A stretch of 64,000 nt of DNA from Crocodylus rhombifer (lineage: Eukaryota; Chordata; Crocodylia; Crocodylidae). The position numbers were made by a program, and so were the translations under genes. The stretch spans positions 507,041-571,040 of the forward strand of contig JAVSML010025534.1 in NCBI GenBank assembly GCA_038503035.1, written 5' to 3'. Under the pieces are notes generated by a model. It made no database searches and was not told where the DNA came from. It saw nothing but the letters and a program-made list of their open reading frames with translations. This document shows, one piece after another, positions 23,030 to 33,660 of this stretch (the stretch's first letter is position 1; every line of letters begins with the position of its first letter).

Positions 23030-23032
23030 CCA

Positions 23033-24570
23033 GTGACCTAAGTATGGTTGGGTGAACAGGGTATTGGCCTTGGATGCAAATTTAGACGGACCATGAGAAT
23101 GGTGGCTACTGGGGAGTGTCCTGGCCACCCTACAATCCCCCTGAGTGTGGCAAAATTCCTGGTTATACCTCCAACTTCTTCTGTACCCATTAGAAAGGGA
23201 ATGTCTAGGAAACTGGGCCTGCCTCTGCCTCTCTAATAAAATACAGTTGGGCCTAGACTTATTTCACATGTGCACCTCAAAGAAAATGCCTGACATCCTG
23301 AGCCTGTGCAGTACTTGAGTATGCAAAACATAGCACTATTCTCGCCTAACTCCTGGATTGCACAGATGTGCAGTGATGTATACAGGCCTTCACATGGGCA
23401 TAAACAGATAGGCTGCACTTTGATGAATTACATGGAAGCAAAAAAAAAATATCATTCTGACCAAAACGTGACGAGTACTTATAAATAGCTGTTTGAGTAT
23501 GGCCACTGGCCCCTAGCCCTTTTCACCAGCTGTGAAGTTTCTTTCAAGTTTTTATTTCTTTTGATTTACTTTCTGATTTCTCCATTGACTTTAACTATAT
23601 TAGACACTGGTATAGTGTCATCCTGGGACAGACAGAACTACTTTTACCTTTGTAAACGGTGCATTAGAACAAATATATTTTCGACTTAAAATGGAAGTAC
23701 TCACCAGGTGAATCTCCCAAGTTACCTCTGCTAGATATGTGATAATGATCCAGGTCTAATACCTGTAAAATACAGGAATACAGCAGAAAATTTCCTGAAA
23801 TTTTTTTCATGAGAACCACTTTTTATAAAATTTCCCAATTATATTCCTTGGTTATTATTCCTCTGGCTCTTAATAATGTTACTAAGGATTATTCCAACAG
23901 CCTATCCACTCATTTACACTTTGCTTTCAGCATTGTCCTATAACTAGGCCATTATTATCTGGAGAAAAAATATGATAAAATTAAACAAGTTTTTTGTTCT
24001 GCCTAAAAATACATCCTAACTAATGTCTGACTGTGAAATGAGCCTGCTATTATCATTTTAAAATACCCTGTAATGATAACATGCAGAATTTTTCAGTCTG
24101 ATTAAGAAATAGATGAGGATGGTAAATGGGGGGTAACATTATATCCACACTGCGGAACTGATTACTGTGGTAAACCTAAGTATTTGTTCAAGTAAGAAAC
24201 TGTCAGCATGCCCAATGGCAGTGGCAGTGCACCCAACAGACCCATTACTATGCCATGAATTGTTTTCAGGTCAGTAAGGTTAAATCATAGATGAAGTTGC
24301 TCAAAACCTAACCCAATCCAAATAATCCACCTGGAGAAGACAGGCTGTGTCTGCTAATGTGATGCACAGAGCTGAATGCAAAGTAGTAAAAACTCAAGGC
24401 CAAATCCTGCCTGCCTTGTCTATACAAGGAGGCTCATTAGCTTCAACCTCAATGAATATGCTACAAGGTAGCTATTTAGAAGAGCTCCTTGGAGGAGAAA
24501 GCAAGTGTCAGCTTGGAGCGGCACTTCTGATTAGCAGTTTGCTCCACTTTTTGTCTTCACTGGATTACTC
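23033..24570. other. Unique-looking non-coding DNA
   Basis: AT-rich sequence with no supported gene, repeat or RNA. Short frames only. Confidence 0.5.
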
Positions 24571-24578
24571 TTCTAGTG

Positions 24579-24915
24579 CACTGCTTTTCAGCCTTTTTTG
24601 ACCAGGACCCATTTGTAACATCAATGGCCAGTCCTGACCCAGTGCCCCTCGCTCCCAACCTGCTGCCACCAGGTCCCAGCACCCCAGTGTGTGGGGCAGG
24701 GGTGGATGTGTGGAGCAGGGGGGGCCCAAGCAGCCCCTCGCAGGCTGCAACTCTGCCAGCCTGCAAGGGAAAAGCCACAGGTCCCCATGTTTTTTTCCTT
24801 GAAAGGAGAATTCAATTTTGAAGTTTGTTGATCCATTTTTAAAGTTTGTTCACAACCCTTTCGTATATTCTTGCAACCCACTTTCGGGTTGCAACCCACA
24901 GCTTGAAAAATGCTG
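24579..24915. mobile_element. hAT-type non-autonomous element 1
   Basis: Left end CACTGCTTTTCAGCCTTTTT and right end (inverted) CAGCATTTTTCAAGCTGTGG are diverged hAT terminal repeats. The text GACCAGGACCC and GGGTTGCAACCCAC at the two sides is typical of vertebrate hAT MITEs. Flanks TTCTAGTG (24,571-24,578) and TCCTAGAG (24,916-24,923) match at 6 of 8. The right flank also serves as the left flank of the next element. Confidence 0.7.
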
Positions 24916-24923
24916 TCCTAGAG

Positions 24924-25170
24924 CAGTGGTCTCCAAACCTTTTTGATTGCGCACCCCTATCAGTAAAAAATTTTTGAGCATGCACCCCCAATATATGTAC
25001 ATTTATTTATTTATAAATGTCATACAGGTACTACTGTACTAATATATTATGTACAGTATATATAGATAAAAAATAAATATAAATAGAAGTTCTACTATTT
25101 TCTTCCCACACCCCAATGGATCGTCTTGTGCATTCCCTGGGATGTGCGCACCCCACTTTGGAGACCACTG
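24924..25170. mobile_element. hAT-type MITE 2, 247 bp
   Basis: Left end CAGTGGTCTCCAAACC and right end GGAGACCACTG are exact over the first 11 bases (CAGTGGTCTCC), and GCGCACCCC recurs next to both ends. TCCTAGAG (24,916-24,923) and TCCCAGAG (25,171-25,178) are 7 of 8 identical, a standard 8-bp hAT target duplication. The centre is AT-rich (ATTTATTTATTTATAAATG and TATATATAG) and non-coding. This copy is better preserved than its left neighbour. Confidence 0.85.
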
Positions 25171-25178
25171 TCCCAGAG

Positions 25179-25940
25179 CGCCAGAAGCTGTTGCGACTGG
25201 GAAGTGGAGCCACCTCGTGGTCAACGGAAAATACAGATTATGTTTGTGATTGTTATTTAGTGTTGCGAGCATGCAGAAAACTCAGATTTCAGTAGCTGGG
25301 AGATGGGCCCTGACTCTGTTCAGTTCATTGGGGCTGATGCTCAGTTACAACAAGGCGCTTTGCTTCTGACTGAGGAGCCTCAGAGTGTGTGGAAACAGCC
25401 CTCTGAGAAAAAATCCCATGCAGTGTAACAGTTTTACCACAGTTTGGCTTCTAGCTCTAAATCTAGGGCATGGGTTGGGGTTAGCATATTACATCTGGTC
25501 TGTGCTTCTCATGGCTCAGGGTACCAGTGGCATGAATGAGCGCAGGCCTGAAACTGGTCTAACTACACTATGGGCTGAGTATCCAGCTAAGGCCACCTTT
25601 GTCCCAAGTTATGCAACTGGCATAATGCATGTCTATACATCTGCAGTAGTATATCTTGCTTGGGAGGCTACTGAGCATGCCCCTCTCAACTACTTGTGTT
25701 TCTATAACTCAGACCTGGAAGTAAATTGCTTAGGCCACTCAGGGCTGTCCCCTGGGGCCTGTCCTGAGGCACTGGTCTCTCTTCTGCCTGTAAGTGGATG
25801 CTGGGGATGGCCTTACTGGCATATCCCCAAGTTTGGAGCGTGTGAGCTGGGGTGGGGTGTGCTAAGGGCTGTCCTAGCCAGGACACAACGTTGCTATGGG
25901 ATGCTCATGTCTTAGGAATTGTAATAGGGAGCCCATACCC
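25179..25940. other. Non-coding DNA with one long unsupported frame
   Basis: A 176-codon frame (25,385-25,915, +) is the longest outside transposons in this part. Its product has no recognisable domain, is rich in W, C and G, and lacks splice or promoter context. I treat it as chance, though a search would settle it. Confidence 0.4.
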
Positions 25941-26132
25941 TGTTACTTGAGGAGCAAGGTAACGGGAGGAGAGGAAACAGTATCAGGAGCCAGGAGGTTC
26001 CTGCCCCTTTAAGAGGACCCAGCAGGCTCAGCTGGCTGTGGTTGCAGGAGGGCAGGCTGGTCCCTGATTGTTAGGGAAACCCTGTGCTGAGCTGGAGGAT
26101 GCACATGATTAAAGTGGGGAGTGGCTACCAGC

Positions 26133-26139
26133 TATATAA
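26133..26139 (+). promoter_or_regulatory. TATA box of the LTR-like element
   Basis: TATATAA within CCAGCTATATAAACCCAG. Its position roughly 190 bases from the 5' end of the LTR-like block fits an LTR promoter. The claim depends on that block being an LTR. Confidence 0.4.
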
Positions 26140-26706
26140 ACCCAGAGCCTGAGCCAGAGCAGGCGGTCTGGCTCCGGGAGCTGCTGAGGAAGGAGCTGTG
26201 GGGCAGGAGAGCTGCAGAGGAGCTCTGGGCTAAGACCCTGCAAGTAATGCAAATAGAAAGTTGCTGACTTGCAGGACTCAGGGTAGGGGAGAGCTGAGTA
26301 ATGTAGCCAAGGAGCTGGGGTTTGTGCTCAGACCCAGTTGGGAAGTTGTGTTATAGCCAGAGGACTTATTTTGGGGTTAGATTTTTATACAAGCGGCTAT
26401 AAAGGGGAGATGAGGAAGCCGGGGGCACTTTAGGGACGCACCTAGACTTGAGCCAGAGTGGGATGCCTGGGGGAGCACAGAGACTTAAAGCCACAGGGGT
26501 GCCTGAGCAGCATAAAGTATTTGTGACCCTTGCCAAGGGCTTATGACAGGGAAGAGGGGGCTGAGAGGACCAGGATCTAAAACTATACAGGCCGTAGAAG
26601 TGGCCTGAGGCCAGGAGGGCTTGGGGTTGGGGCTGAAAAGGGATGATCAGGGCCAGGGGCCAAGAGCAAGGAGGCGGGCCAGGGACCAAGAGCTGAGGGC
26701 CCATGG

Positions 26707-27149
26707 CATAGGTGCTGACTTTTTTTAATTTTATTTTTTTAATTTTTTGCTGGTGGGTGCTGGCAGGCATAATTTCCCTTCCTCCCCTCCCCCCCCCGAT
26801 GCTTTACTTTAAACTTGGTGTGTTCCTGTGCCTATGCCCAGAAGAGGCAGTGCATTACTCTTAACAGGCTTTTCAGTGTCTGTAAAGAGCAGGCATTTTA
26901 GTGGGGCTGGTTTGGCACTTTTTTTATCCAGCAGCTGATTGAATCAGCTTTACTGGAAAGCACTGAAAAGCCCCGCTGAAGTGCCTGATCTTTACAGACC
27001 CTGGGTTGAAGTCATGCACTGCTTCTTCTAGTAAACTTCTTCTTTTTTTTTTTTTAACATCTGCAAGCAGATCTGTGGGTGCTAAGCATCTGCTAATTTT
27101 TTTTGGTGGGTCCCTGAGCCCCAGAGCACCCATGTGGTCAGCGCCTATG
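26707..27149. mobile_element. hAT-type element nested in the LTR
   Basis: Ends CATAGGTGCTGAC and (inverted) CATAGGCGCTGAC agree at 12 of 13 bases. Flanks GCCCATGG (26,699-26,706) and GCCCAAGC (27,150-27,157) match at 6 of 8, consistent with an old hAT duplication. The interior carries long T runs and a large fold-back (26,838-27,031): GTCTGTAAAGAGCAGGCA on the left is inverted on the right as GTCTGTAAAGATCAGGCA, and AGAAGAGGCAGTGCAT as AGAAGAAGCAGTGCAT. It is non-coding. Confidence 0.7.
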
Positions 27150-27964
27150 GCCCAAGCCGAGTGAGATGGGCCAAGGTCTGAGGGCCAAAGCCAAGTGAGA
27201 TGGGCCAAGGGTTGGACAAAGCGGAGACTTGGAAGCCATGCCATATGGAGTGGGCCTAGGCTGTCAGTCTGCAGCAAAGAGTGACCAGCGGGCTAAAGCT
27301 AAGAGGGCAGCAGCCCATACAAGCTGGAGAGAGAAAGAGAGCACCTAGGTTCACCAAGGTGCAAGAGCAGCCTCCCCTTATTACTTTAAGAACAAGCTGT
27401 AGCAGAAGAGGGAGCAGGGAAAGACCCTGGGAAGTTAGAGTGGGAGCGGGACAGGATAGAGGCGGTAAAAAGGAGGCAGGATGGCAACCCCAGGCTCCTT
27501 GCCTGTTACAGCAATATAAAGGACATTTTACAGGTTAGTCTTTGAAGAGTTAATCCTCTTTTGATTTTCATGTGTCTTGCAGTTCAGTTTTGCATGCCCA
27601 TACATAAGATTGGAGTAGCTATGCTAAAACCAGTGAGTATGATTCTAAGCAACAGCCAAATCCTGTTCGCTTTCTAATACATGCCCTCTGCGTATTTGCA
27701 CTGTGATTGATGTTAATGAGACTGATTAGGTTAATGTAAGTAAGGTTTGGAGAAGCACGGTGGGGCAGAGGGATTTTGAAGGAGGTAGAGGCTCTTTTTC
27801 TGATAGTGAAAGGTTGTGGATGGCTGCTGCATGCTGATGAGATTGAGGATTGTTGAGTTAGGTGTCACTGCCAGCAAACTTTTGATTTGGCAAAGGAGAG
27901 GGGTAGTGGTGGAGGGGCGGCAGGGCCATGGAGAGAAGGGCATAAATTTAATAAAATCAGGGTT

Positions 27965-28180
27965 AAAATCAATTACTCTTTCCTATAAACACATCAGGGG
28001 GTTAAACACCAGGGAAGGAAAGGAGCTATTTAAGCTAAAGAAAAATATCGGGAACAGAACAAATGGATATACACTAGCCATGAATAAAATTAGGCTGGAA
28101 ATAAGAAGGTGTCTGTCAGAGGAATGAGGTTCTGAAGCAGCCTTCCAATACGTAGTAGAGGTAAGAAATATAAATAATTG
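27965..28180 (+). repeat. Old CR1 3' fragment, forward
   Basis: A frame ending at 28,127 contains YKHIRGLNTREGKELFKLK, then NGYTLAMNKIRLEIRR, the C-terminal text of an older CR1 ORF2 lineage. Neither the RT core nor a clear 3' tail is present. It differs from the younger CR1 copies in this window (GDLVACYKLVRGD-type), so it belongs to another, older subfamily. Confidence 0.65.
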
Positions 28181-28914
28181 CAAGATGAGAATTTTATGAA
28201 AGGGATTAATAGGCACAAGACCCATAAGAGTCTATGTCCCTATAAAACATGAATGCAAAAATGCAGGGAATCAAAAGCACGAGCTGATGTTGTATTTCAG
28301 GTATCTACTGCAGTCCAAGGTGCAAGGCACAATAGAAACTAAAAAAGCTATGTGAATTGCACAAAGTTTGAATCTCTTCCTGGTCCTTTTCAGTCATTAC
28401 ACGTCTTAGTGAACTGGTGTGATGACACGTCATTCTACATATCCTTTATTATGTATGTCAACATCACTATTACTAAAATGGCCCGGGACTTGGATGAGAT
28501 CAGATCATAGATGAAGAACAGCGGCTTAGAGCTGCCTATGAGCACAGGAAGCATTTTGAAGGGTTTATGGCCCCAGTGCTGTTTCCTTTGTTTGAAGATA
28601 AGCATCTAAAATTGGTCAATTTAATGGGCTTGGGAGTACTCTTGGATCTCACTAGTGCTACACTCTCACAATAGCAGCACCCACAAGCAAGGCTTTCTAC
28701 CTGATAGGCTAGGGGATTCAGTGACATACCGGTGGATGGTCAGTCATTGGACTAGTGCCGTTAGATATTGGGGTTTGAAGCTTACAGTACCTAGGAAAAT
28801 CTATGTACTACAAAGCACTGCAGCCTTCTTGCTTACTGATGCAGGTTGTCATGAGGCCTCAGACCTGTTCTCTTCTAATGCTGACTTCTTATAGAAATTC
28901 AATCAATTTCAAGG

Positions 28915-29020
28915 GTTGTTGGTTCTAGCCCTGTTAGTCTAAGGACATAGGCGGACAAGGTTCTCACCTTTGCCCCTGAATAAATAATAAAAGATATCAC
29001 ATCTACCCAAAGAACCTTGT
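28915..29020. mobile_element. Fold-back Penelope-like (?) fragment with target duplication
   Basis: The left half reads GTTAGTCTAAGGACATAGGC, GGACAAGGTTCT; the right half reads AATAAAAGATATCACATCTA, CCCAAAGAACCTTGT. I recognise the right half followed by the inverse of the left half as one continuous repeat in crocodilian DNA, so here the element end is present twice, head to head. GACAAGGTTCT (28,954-28,964) and AGAACCTTGTC (29,011-29,021) are a perfect inverted pair. Flanks CAATCAATTTCAAGG (28,900-28,914) and CAATCAGTTTCAAGG (29,021-29,035) are 14 of 15 identical, a target duplication. Assignment to Penelope-like elements is from memory of the family and is tentative. Confidence 0.6.
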
Positions 29021-29659
29021 CAATCAGTTTCAAGGTTTTATCTTCAAGGAGCTCACTCAGGATCTGATAAGGCCACCAAAACTTGGTAGTGAAGACCTCA
29101 GTTGACAATGATTCTACTCTGGCACAATGGCGTTCTTTAAAATAAGGTTTTGGTGACTTCTTGGGCACCTGTCTGAGACTGTAGAGTGAACTCCTTCAGG
29201 AATGAAGGGCCTCCCAAACCCCGACTCTTCCTGCTGCAAATGCAGGGCGCAAATGCATAGTAACATGAATGCTTATGAAACCCAAACCAAAACCTAAAAC
29301 TCTGCCAAGATAAGACAGTCCACTGCACACTTTTCTCTTTGGAAGGGAACAGAATCAGATGTGTTGTTATATTGCTTAATGCTTTACTGGAAGGCAATCA
29401 AGCACCACAGGAGTGAGTTTGGTTAGAACGCTCTCGGCGTTGTTGGCAGTGATATCTCATGGTTGAGGATGATCACTCCCATAGGTCAAGCAAAGGGTTG
29501 TAAATGAATGTTGGATCCAGTGGGAGAAGCTTGCATGTGGCTTGTTTATGTGAGGAAGCCATTGGCCATCAGCAACTGCATGGATCTTGGCAGAGGAGAA
29601 ACCTGTGTCCTGTGGCAAGGAGATCTAAGATGACTAGGCATAAGACTCTACGTCTAAAT

Positions 29660-29846
29660 CGGAGTGGGCAAAATGTGGCCCGAGGGCTGGATGCGGCCTG
29701 CCAGGCCATTCTATCCGGTCCATGGGACCCCTAAAATAATTTAGAAAATTAATATTTATCTGCCCTGGGCTGCCTTTCATGTGGCTCTCAATGGCTTGCC
29801 AAAACTCTGTAAGTGGCCCACTGCCTAAAATAATTGCCCACCCCTG
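29660..29846. mobile_element. hAT-type MITE
   Basis: Left end CGGAGTGGGCAAAATGTGGC and right end (inverted) CAGGGGTGGGCAATTATTTT form a hAT-like terminal repeat. The text GGCCCGAGGGCTGGATGCGG beside the left end is typical of a widespread vertebrate hAT MITE group. No convincing 8-bp duplication remains, so the edges are approximate. Confidence 0.6.
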
Positions 29847-29874
29847 TATAAGATAATAGAAGAGAACTAACACT

Positions 29875-30235
29875 GGCAGTGGCATTTAGGAGCCCAACTC
29901 TGTGCTTGGTATTCTGCAGACCCAAGACAAAAAGATAGTCCTTGTCACAAAGAGCTTAAAACGAAGTATTACGTGACAACTATGGATCACACACATGTAT
30001 ATCTATAGGTATATAATATGTGTATTATATATGATTATTGTATGTATGTGTATATATATATGTGTATGTATGTATATATATGTATGATATGTGTATATAT
30101 GTGCACATTTAATTCTACTGGACTAAAGTAAATGGGCACTGACTCTCTCTTGTGGTGTGGGGGAGAGAAATGCAAAGAGTTGAGGAGCTGAATTACTCAG
30201 GGTCACAGAGCAATGGTTAGTTCACTGTTATCTTG
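29875..30235. repeat. MIR/CORE-type SINE-like remnant split by a microsatellite
   Basis: GGAGCCCAACTCTGTGCTTG, AAAGATAGTCCTTGTCACAA and AGAGCTTAAAAC on the left, and GAATTACTCAGGGTCACAG on the right, resemble an old CORE-SINE/MIR-like unit of amniotes. The TA/TG tract at 29,993-30,105 lies between them. It is diverged, and the class is by resemblance only. Confidence 0.4.
29993..30105. repeat. Imperfect (TA/TG)n microsatellite
   Basis: About 110 bases almost entirely of TATA, TGTA and TATG words, such as GTGTATATATATATGTGTATG. The interruptions suggest an old, decaying locus. Confidence 0.85.
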
Positions 30236-33200
30236 TACTCGTGTATGTATATATCTATATTATCAGTGTTTTAGTACCAATGAAACAATTGAAGTCGTAC
30301 CATTTTCTGTTTGGGAAAAAATGTAACTACCTGGCCACTAGTGAATGATCTTTAAAAAATATTTTTAATAGAAACATGGTTAAGGTTTCATATGCTTTTT
30401 TGCTAATTCCTAGCAACCAGGGAAACACTGTTGACTTCAGAAGGATTCATTAGAAATATTTATAAAATCAATGAATCCACAGATCTAAATACCCAAATAA
30501 TAGAGAGAAATTTCACAAGTGGCTTCCTACAATGTGTGCTGAGTGATAATAAGACTCCAGTCTTCAAGTGCTTCATCAATTACTTTCTATAGTCAATAAG
30601 TTGAATTTCCATCATAAACAGACAGCCCTTTCTCCATGAAGAAGGGACAAAGAAAAAGGTCTAAAATAGATAAACACTCCAGGATGCTATATGCAGTGAA
30701 AACCTGCTGGTTAATGCTGTTAGTGCTCTGTATGCTCTTTTGATATTTAAATCCCTCCAAGTTTCCTTTTTGCACCACTTTAATTGGAAAACCATAATGT
30801 TTATAAATTCCTCATTTAAGATATTACACATCACGCTGCCTTGAACTTATGTTTGTGTCAAATTCTTGGAATACTATTCAAAACTCACTGAGGTTTTTAA
30901 AATTACTTTCACATAGCACTTGATGTGAAAAACTGATGTCTCAGAGAAGATGTATATGTTTGACCTTTAGACCAGCCATCCACAAAATGCAGGACTGTCT
31001 TCAGGCCAAGTGGTATGCGTGATATCTATTTTTTATTTATATTGCATCTCAGATATGCATGGAGCATTACAGGCATAAAAAATGTATTTTACAGTCTTAG
31101 GATCTGATCTGGTCTGGTGCTGAGCGTTCCTGGAAGGTACTGAGCTCATTTCACTCCCATGTAAATTGTTCCATGGACAACAGCTTCATTCACTACCTGA
31201 TGTTGCATCCTTCACCATCCAACCTGTGTATCGAATGATGCCAAGATACTGCGGAAAGAAAAAGCATCTGATCATAATTAAGAACTGTATCATAAGGCAT
31301 ATGTGCAAAGAATCTAAATTAGATTGTATGAGCAACATTAAAACAGGCATTCTTCAACTTTTTTGAGTGCTTGGCTTTGTAATTTTAATGCGCTTCTCTA
31401 TTAGATATATGTACATATATCCACATGTGCATGCACAGGTGTGCATGTGTACACACACACACACACACACACAGAGTAAAAGTATAAGGTCAAAATACAG
31501 AACATCTTTGCCTGGTAGAAAGCACAATTCAGTAGCTGCCTCCAGAAAGTATTTCTACTTTGTCTGTGCTATAAATAGCCAGCACATTACCTATGGACCT
31601 TATACACAGATGAACATTTTGATGGGTTAAAGTGAATTAGCAGCAGAAGGCTCAAGACACTTCTTTAGAGTGGAAGGCATCCACTTGCAACTGTGGCACA
31701 CAATCGGAGAGAGAGATGGGCAGGTGATGATGTAATTTTATTCAGGGGCAAAGGTGAGAACAAACTTTTTGCACCTTCAAATTCTGTGCTTCTGCTGTGT
31801 GCTTTCAAAGCTATGAAAAAGAGTGGGTTGCACTTAGTGTCAACGAGTGCCCATAAATACTTGTTACCAGAGGAATGGCAGAAATAGGCAAGAAAAATTT
31901 GATTACTAGGAAGGGCAGAAGGGTGATTGCAGATTCCCCCCGCAGGCAACAAAAGAGGAATGCCTCACTGTGAGTGGGAGGTGACTGATAAAGCTGGTTC
32001 ACTGGCCAAAATGTTGTATTACCGGCAATGACCGAGGGCAAATCCTCAACCCTTTCTTCCCTTTACAACTTCACTCAGCCTCCCCATTATGCCTACTGGG
32101 GATAATTTAATAAAAAAATGTGGTAAATGACCTGTTTTATTGCTATTGTGGTTGCTGTTATTCCCTGACACTGTGTTTAACCAACCAAGGATGTAGGCTG
32201 TTGTTTACACCGAGGTCAGTTGATATTTTCATTGGTGCAACCCCCATTGCCTCCAGTGTCAGGAGAAGTTCGTTCCCTTGTATATGGAGGCTCAGGAGGA
32301 GTGATCCTTTTGGACTGAAGGGGCAGAGCATGGTAACAAGTCACATGGGCACTCATCTGTGCAAATAATGGGACTGGAGTCAGCCCAGGGCACTTTGTTT
32401 GGAAGGGCTGGATGGAACAGTTTAGGCTTATACAATTTATCTCTGTTGTTAATAGAGACCATCAATGTGTGGGTAGTGGGACTAGTTCCAAAATGACATT
32501 TTAATGGTAAAACTGAGACTGATGTTCTTTCAGTGAGAATTCAGTTTCCTAAACACTTTTTTTGGAGCTGAAGCTTGTGTCTTAATTACTGATATATACA
32601 GGCTTCTCTAAATTGCATGAGGCAAGGGTTTCTTTTTTTGTGGCCTGCTCCCAGCATGCAGAGTTAATTTTTGCAGGCCTCCTACCGTGGCCCCACCTCT
32701 CAGTGCTGATTGGTGGAGAGACCTCAGGGGGAAGAAGTACAAAGGGGCGGCTGCCATCTTATCTGCTGCTCTTCACGTTTCCTTGCCAGCCAGCACTGTC
32801 CTCTGCCAGCAGCGAGCACCACTGGGGATCCAGCATTTTATTTTTTATTAAGGGTTTTTGTTGCCTTTTTTTTTGGCTTTTTTTTGGACAAGATTTTGTT
32901 TTGTTTCCACAAAATCCATGAAACTGCAAATTAAGTAGGTTCCTATATGAAAAAATAATGAGCAAAAAAATAAGGCCGAGCTCTGGTTTTCATGGACCAT
33001 TATTAAAGTTATTGACCTTCAAAGGGTTTTTTTTTTCTTATGGGCTAATAGATTATTCTAGCAAACTGTTTTTTTCTTATCAGCTGTCTTGACTGAAACC
33101 ACTCCTCCAAATATCTTATACAACATCCACACCCTGGCCACTTCTTCACTAACAAATAATAATTGACGGTTGTAAGTGACATCCCTAAATATTGTTTTCT

Positions 33201-33534
33201 CATACTTTAATAAGAGCAACTGACCATTTTTCCCCATAATTGTCAATACTGGCTATATTGAGAATATTACGGTATCCTGAATTTCTGGAGCTCCTTGACT
33301 CAAAACATGATATAGTGTCCATGGGTGGGATATGCAGAGTGGTGCTCAAATTAGGAACATCTAGATCTGAAAGTATGAGCTTCTTGTGCTTGGACTAGAA
33401 GAACTGAGTGTTTTAGTTCAGATACATATGTGGCCCAGTCATTGCAGGGGGGCTGGGAACCATTTTGTGTCAGTATGGTTTAGAGAAGGACTATGACTTC
33501 ATGTGGGAGAAAAGAAGATTCAGCTTTATTGAAC
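30236..33534. other. Unique-looking non-coding DNA
   Basis: No gene supported. It contains an (AC)11 microsatellite (31,451-31,472) beside alternating ATGTGCATGC words. A T-rich, GC-poor stretch near 32,840-32,890 has two long T runs. The segment 32,640-32,830 is more GC-rich and may be a repeat fragment I cannot name. Confidence 0.45.
31451..31472. repeat. (AC)11 microsatellite
   Basis: Eleven uninterrupted AC units, preceded by ATGTGCATGC-type alternating purine-pyrimidine sequence (31,418-31,450) that could take Z-DNA form. Confidence 0.95.
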
Positions 33535-33637
33535 ATTGGGTGCATCTACACATGCATTTGATCCAGGATCAGCTTACTTGTGAGTAAACTACTTGTGAGC
33601 AGACATTCCCAGGCAGGTATCTACACATACAGAGACT

Positions 33638-33660
33638 TAGGAGCAGATATGCTGCTCCTA
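33638..33660. repeat. Left subterminal palindrome of the Harbinger
   Basis: TAGGAGCAG and CTGCTCCTA form a perfect 9-bp inverted repeat with a 5-base centre, about 100 bases inside the left tip. Its half-site core GGAGCA recurs in the right subterminal palindrome. Confidence 0.8.

Larger units (their letters stand above)
25941..27510 (+). mobile_element. Solo-LTR-like element, forward, with nested hAT
   Basis: Begins TGTTACTTGAGGAGCAAGG and ends CTCCTTGCCTGTTACA, so the ends are both TG...CA and mutually inverted, as in LTRs. A TATATAA box lies at 26,133-26,139, about 190 bases in, followed by the GC-rich stretch expected of an R/U5 region. The block CCTGCCCCTTTAAG near the start recalls CCTGCCACTTTAAGG near the start of the reverse LTR-like element at 2,697-3,830, and the 3' parts also agree. 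Without the hAT at 26,707-27,149 it is about 1.1 kb, matching that element's length. No matching target duplication is visible (TACCC versus GCAAT), so one or both edges may be slightly off. No internal coding region remains. Confidence 0.5.

Noticed and set aside
25385..25915. 176-codon frame as a host gene
   Set aside because: No domain, signal, conserved motif or splice context; ends 25 bases before an LTR-like block.
29652..29854. 8-bp duplication around the hAT MITE at 29,660
   Set aside because: GTCTAAAT and TATAAGAT match at only 3 of 8 bases, so no duplication is claimed.
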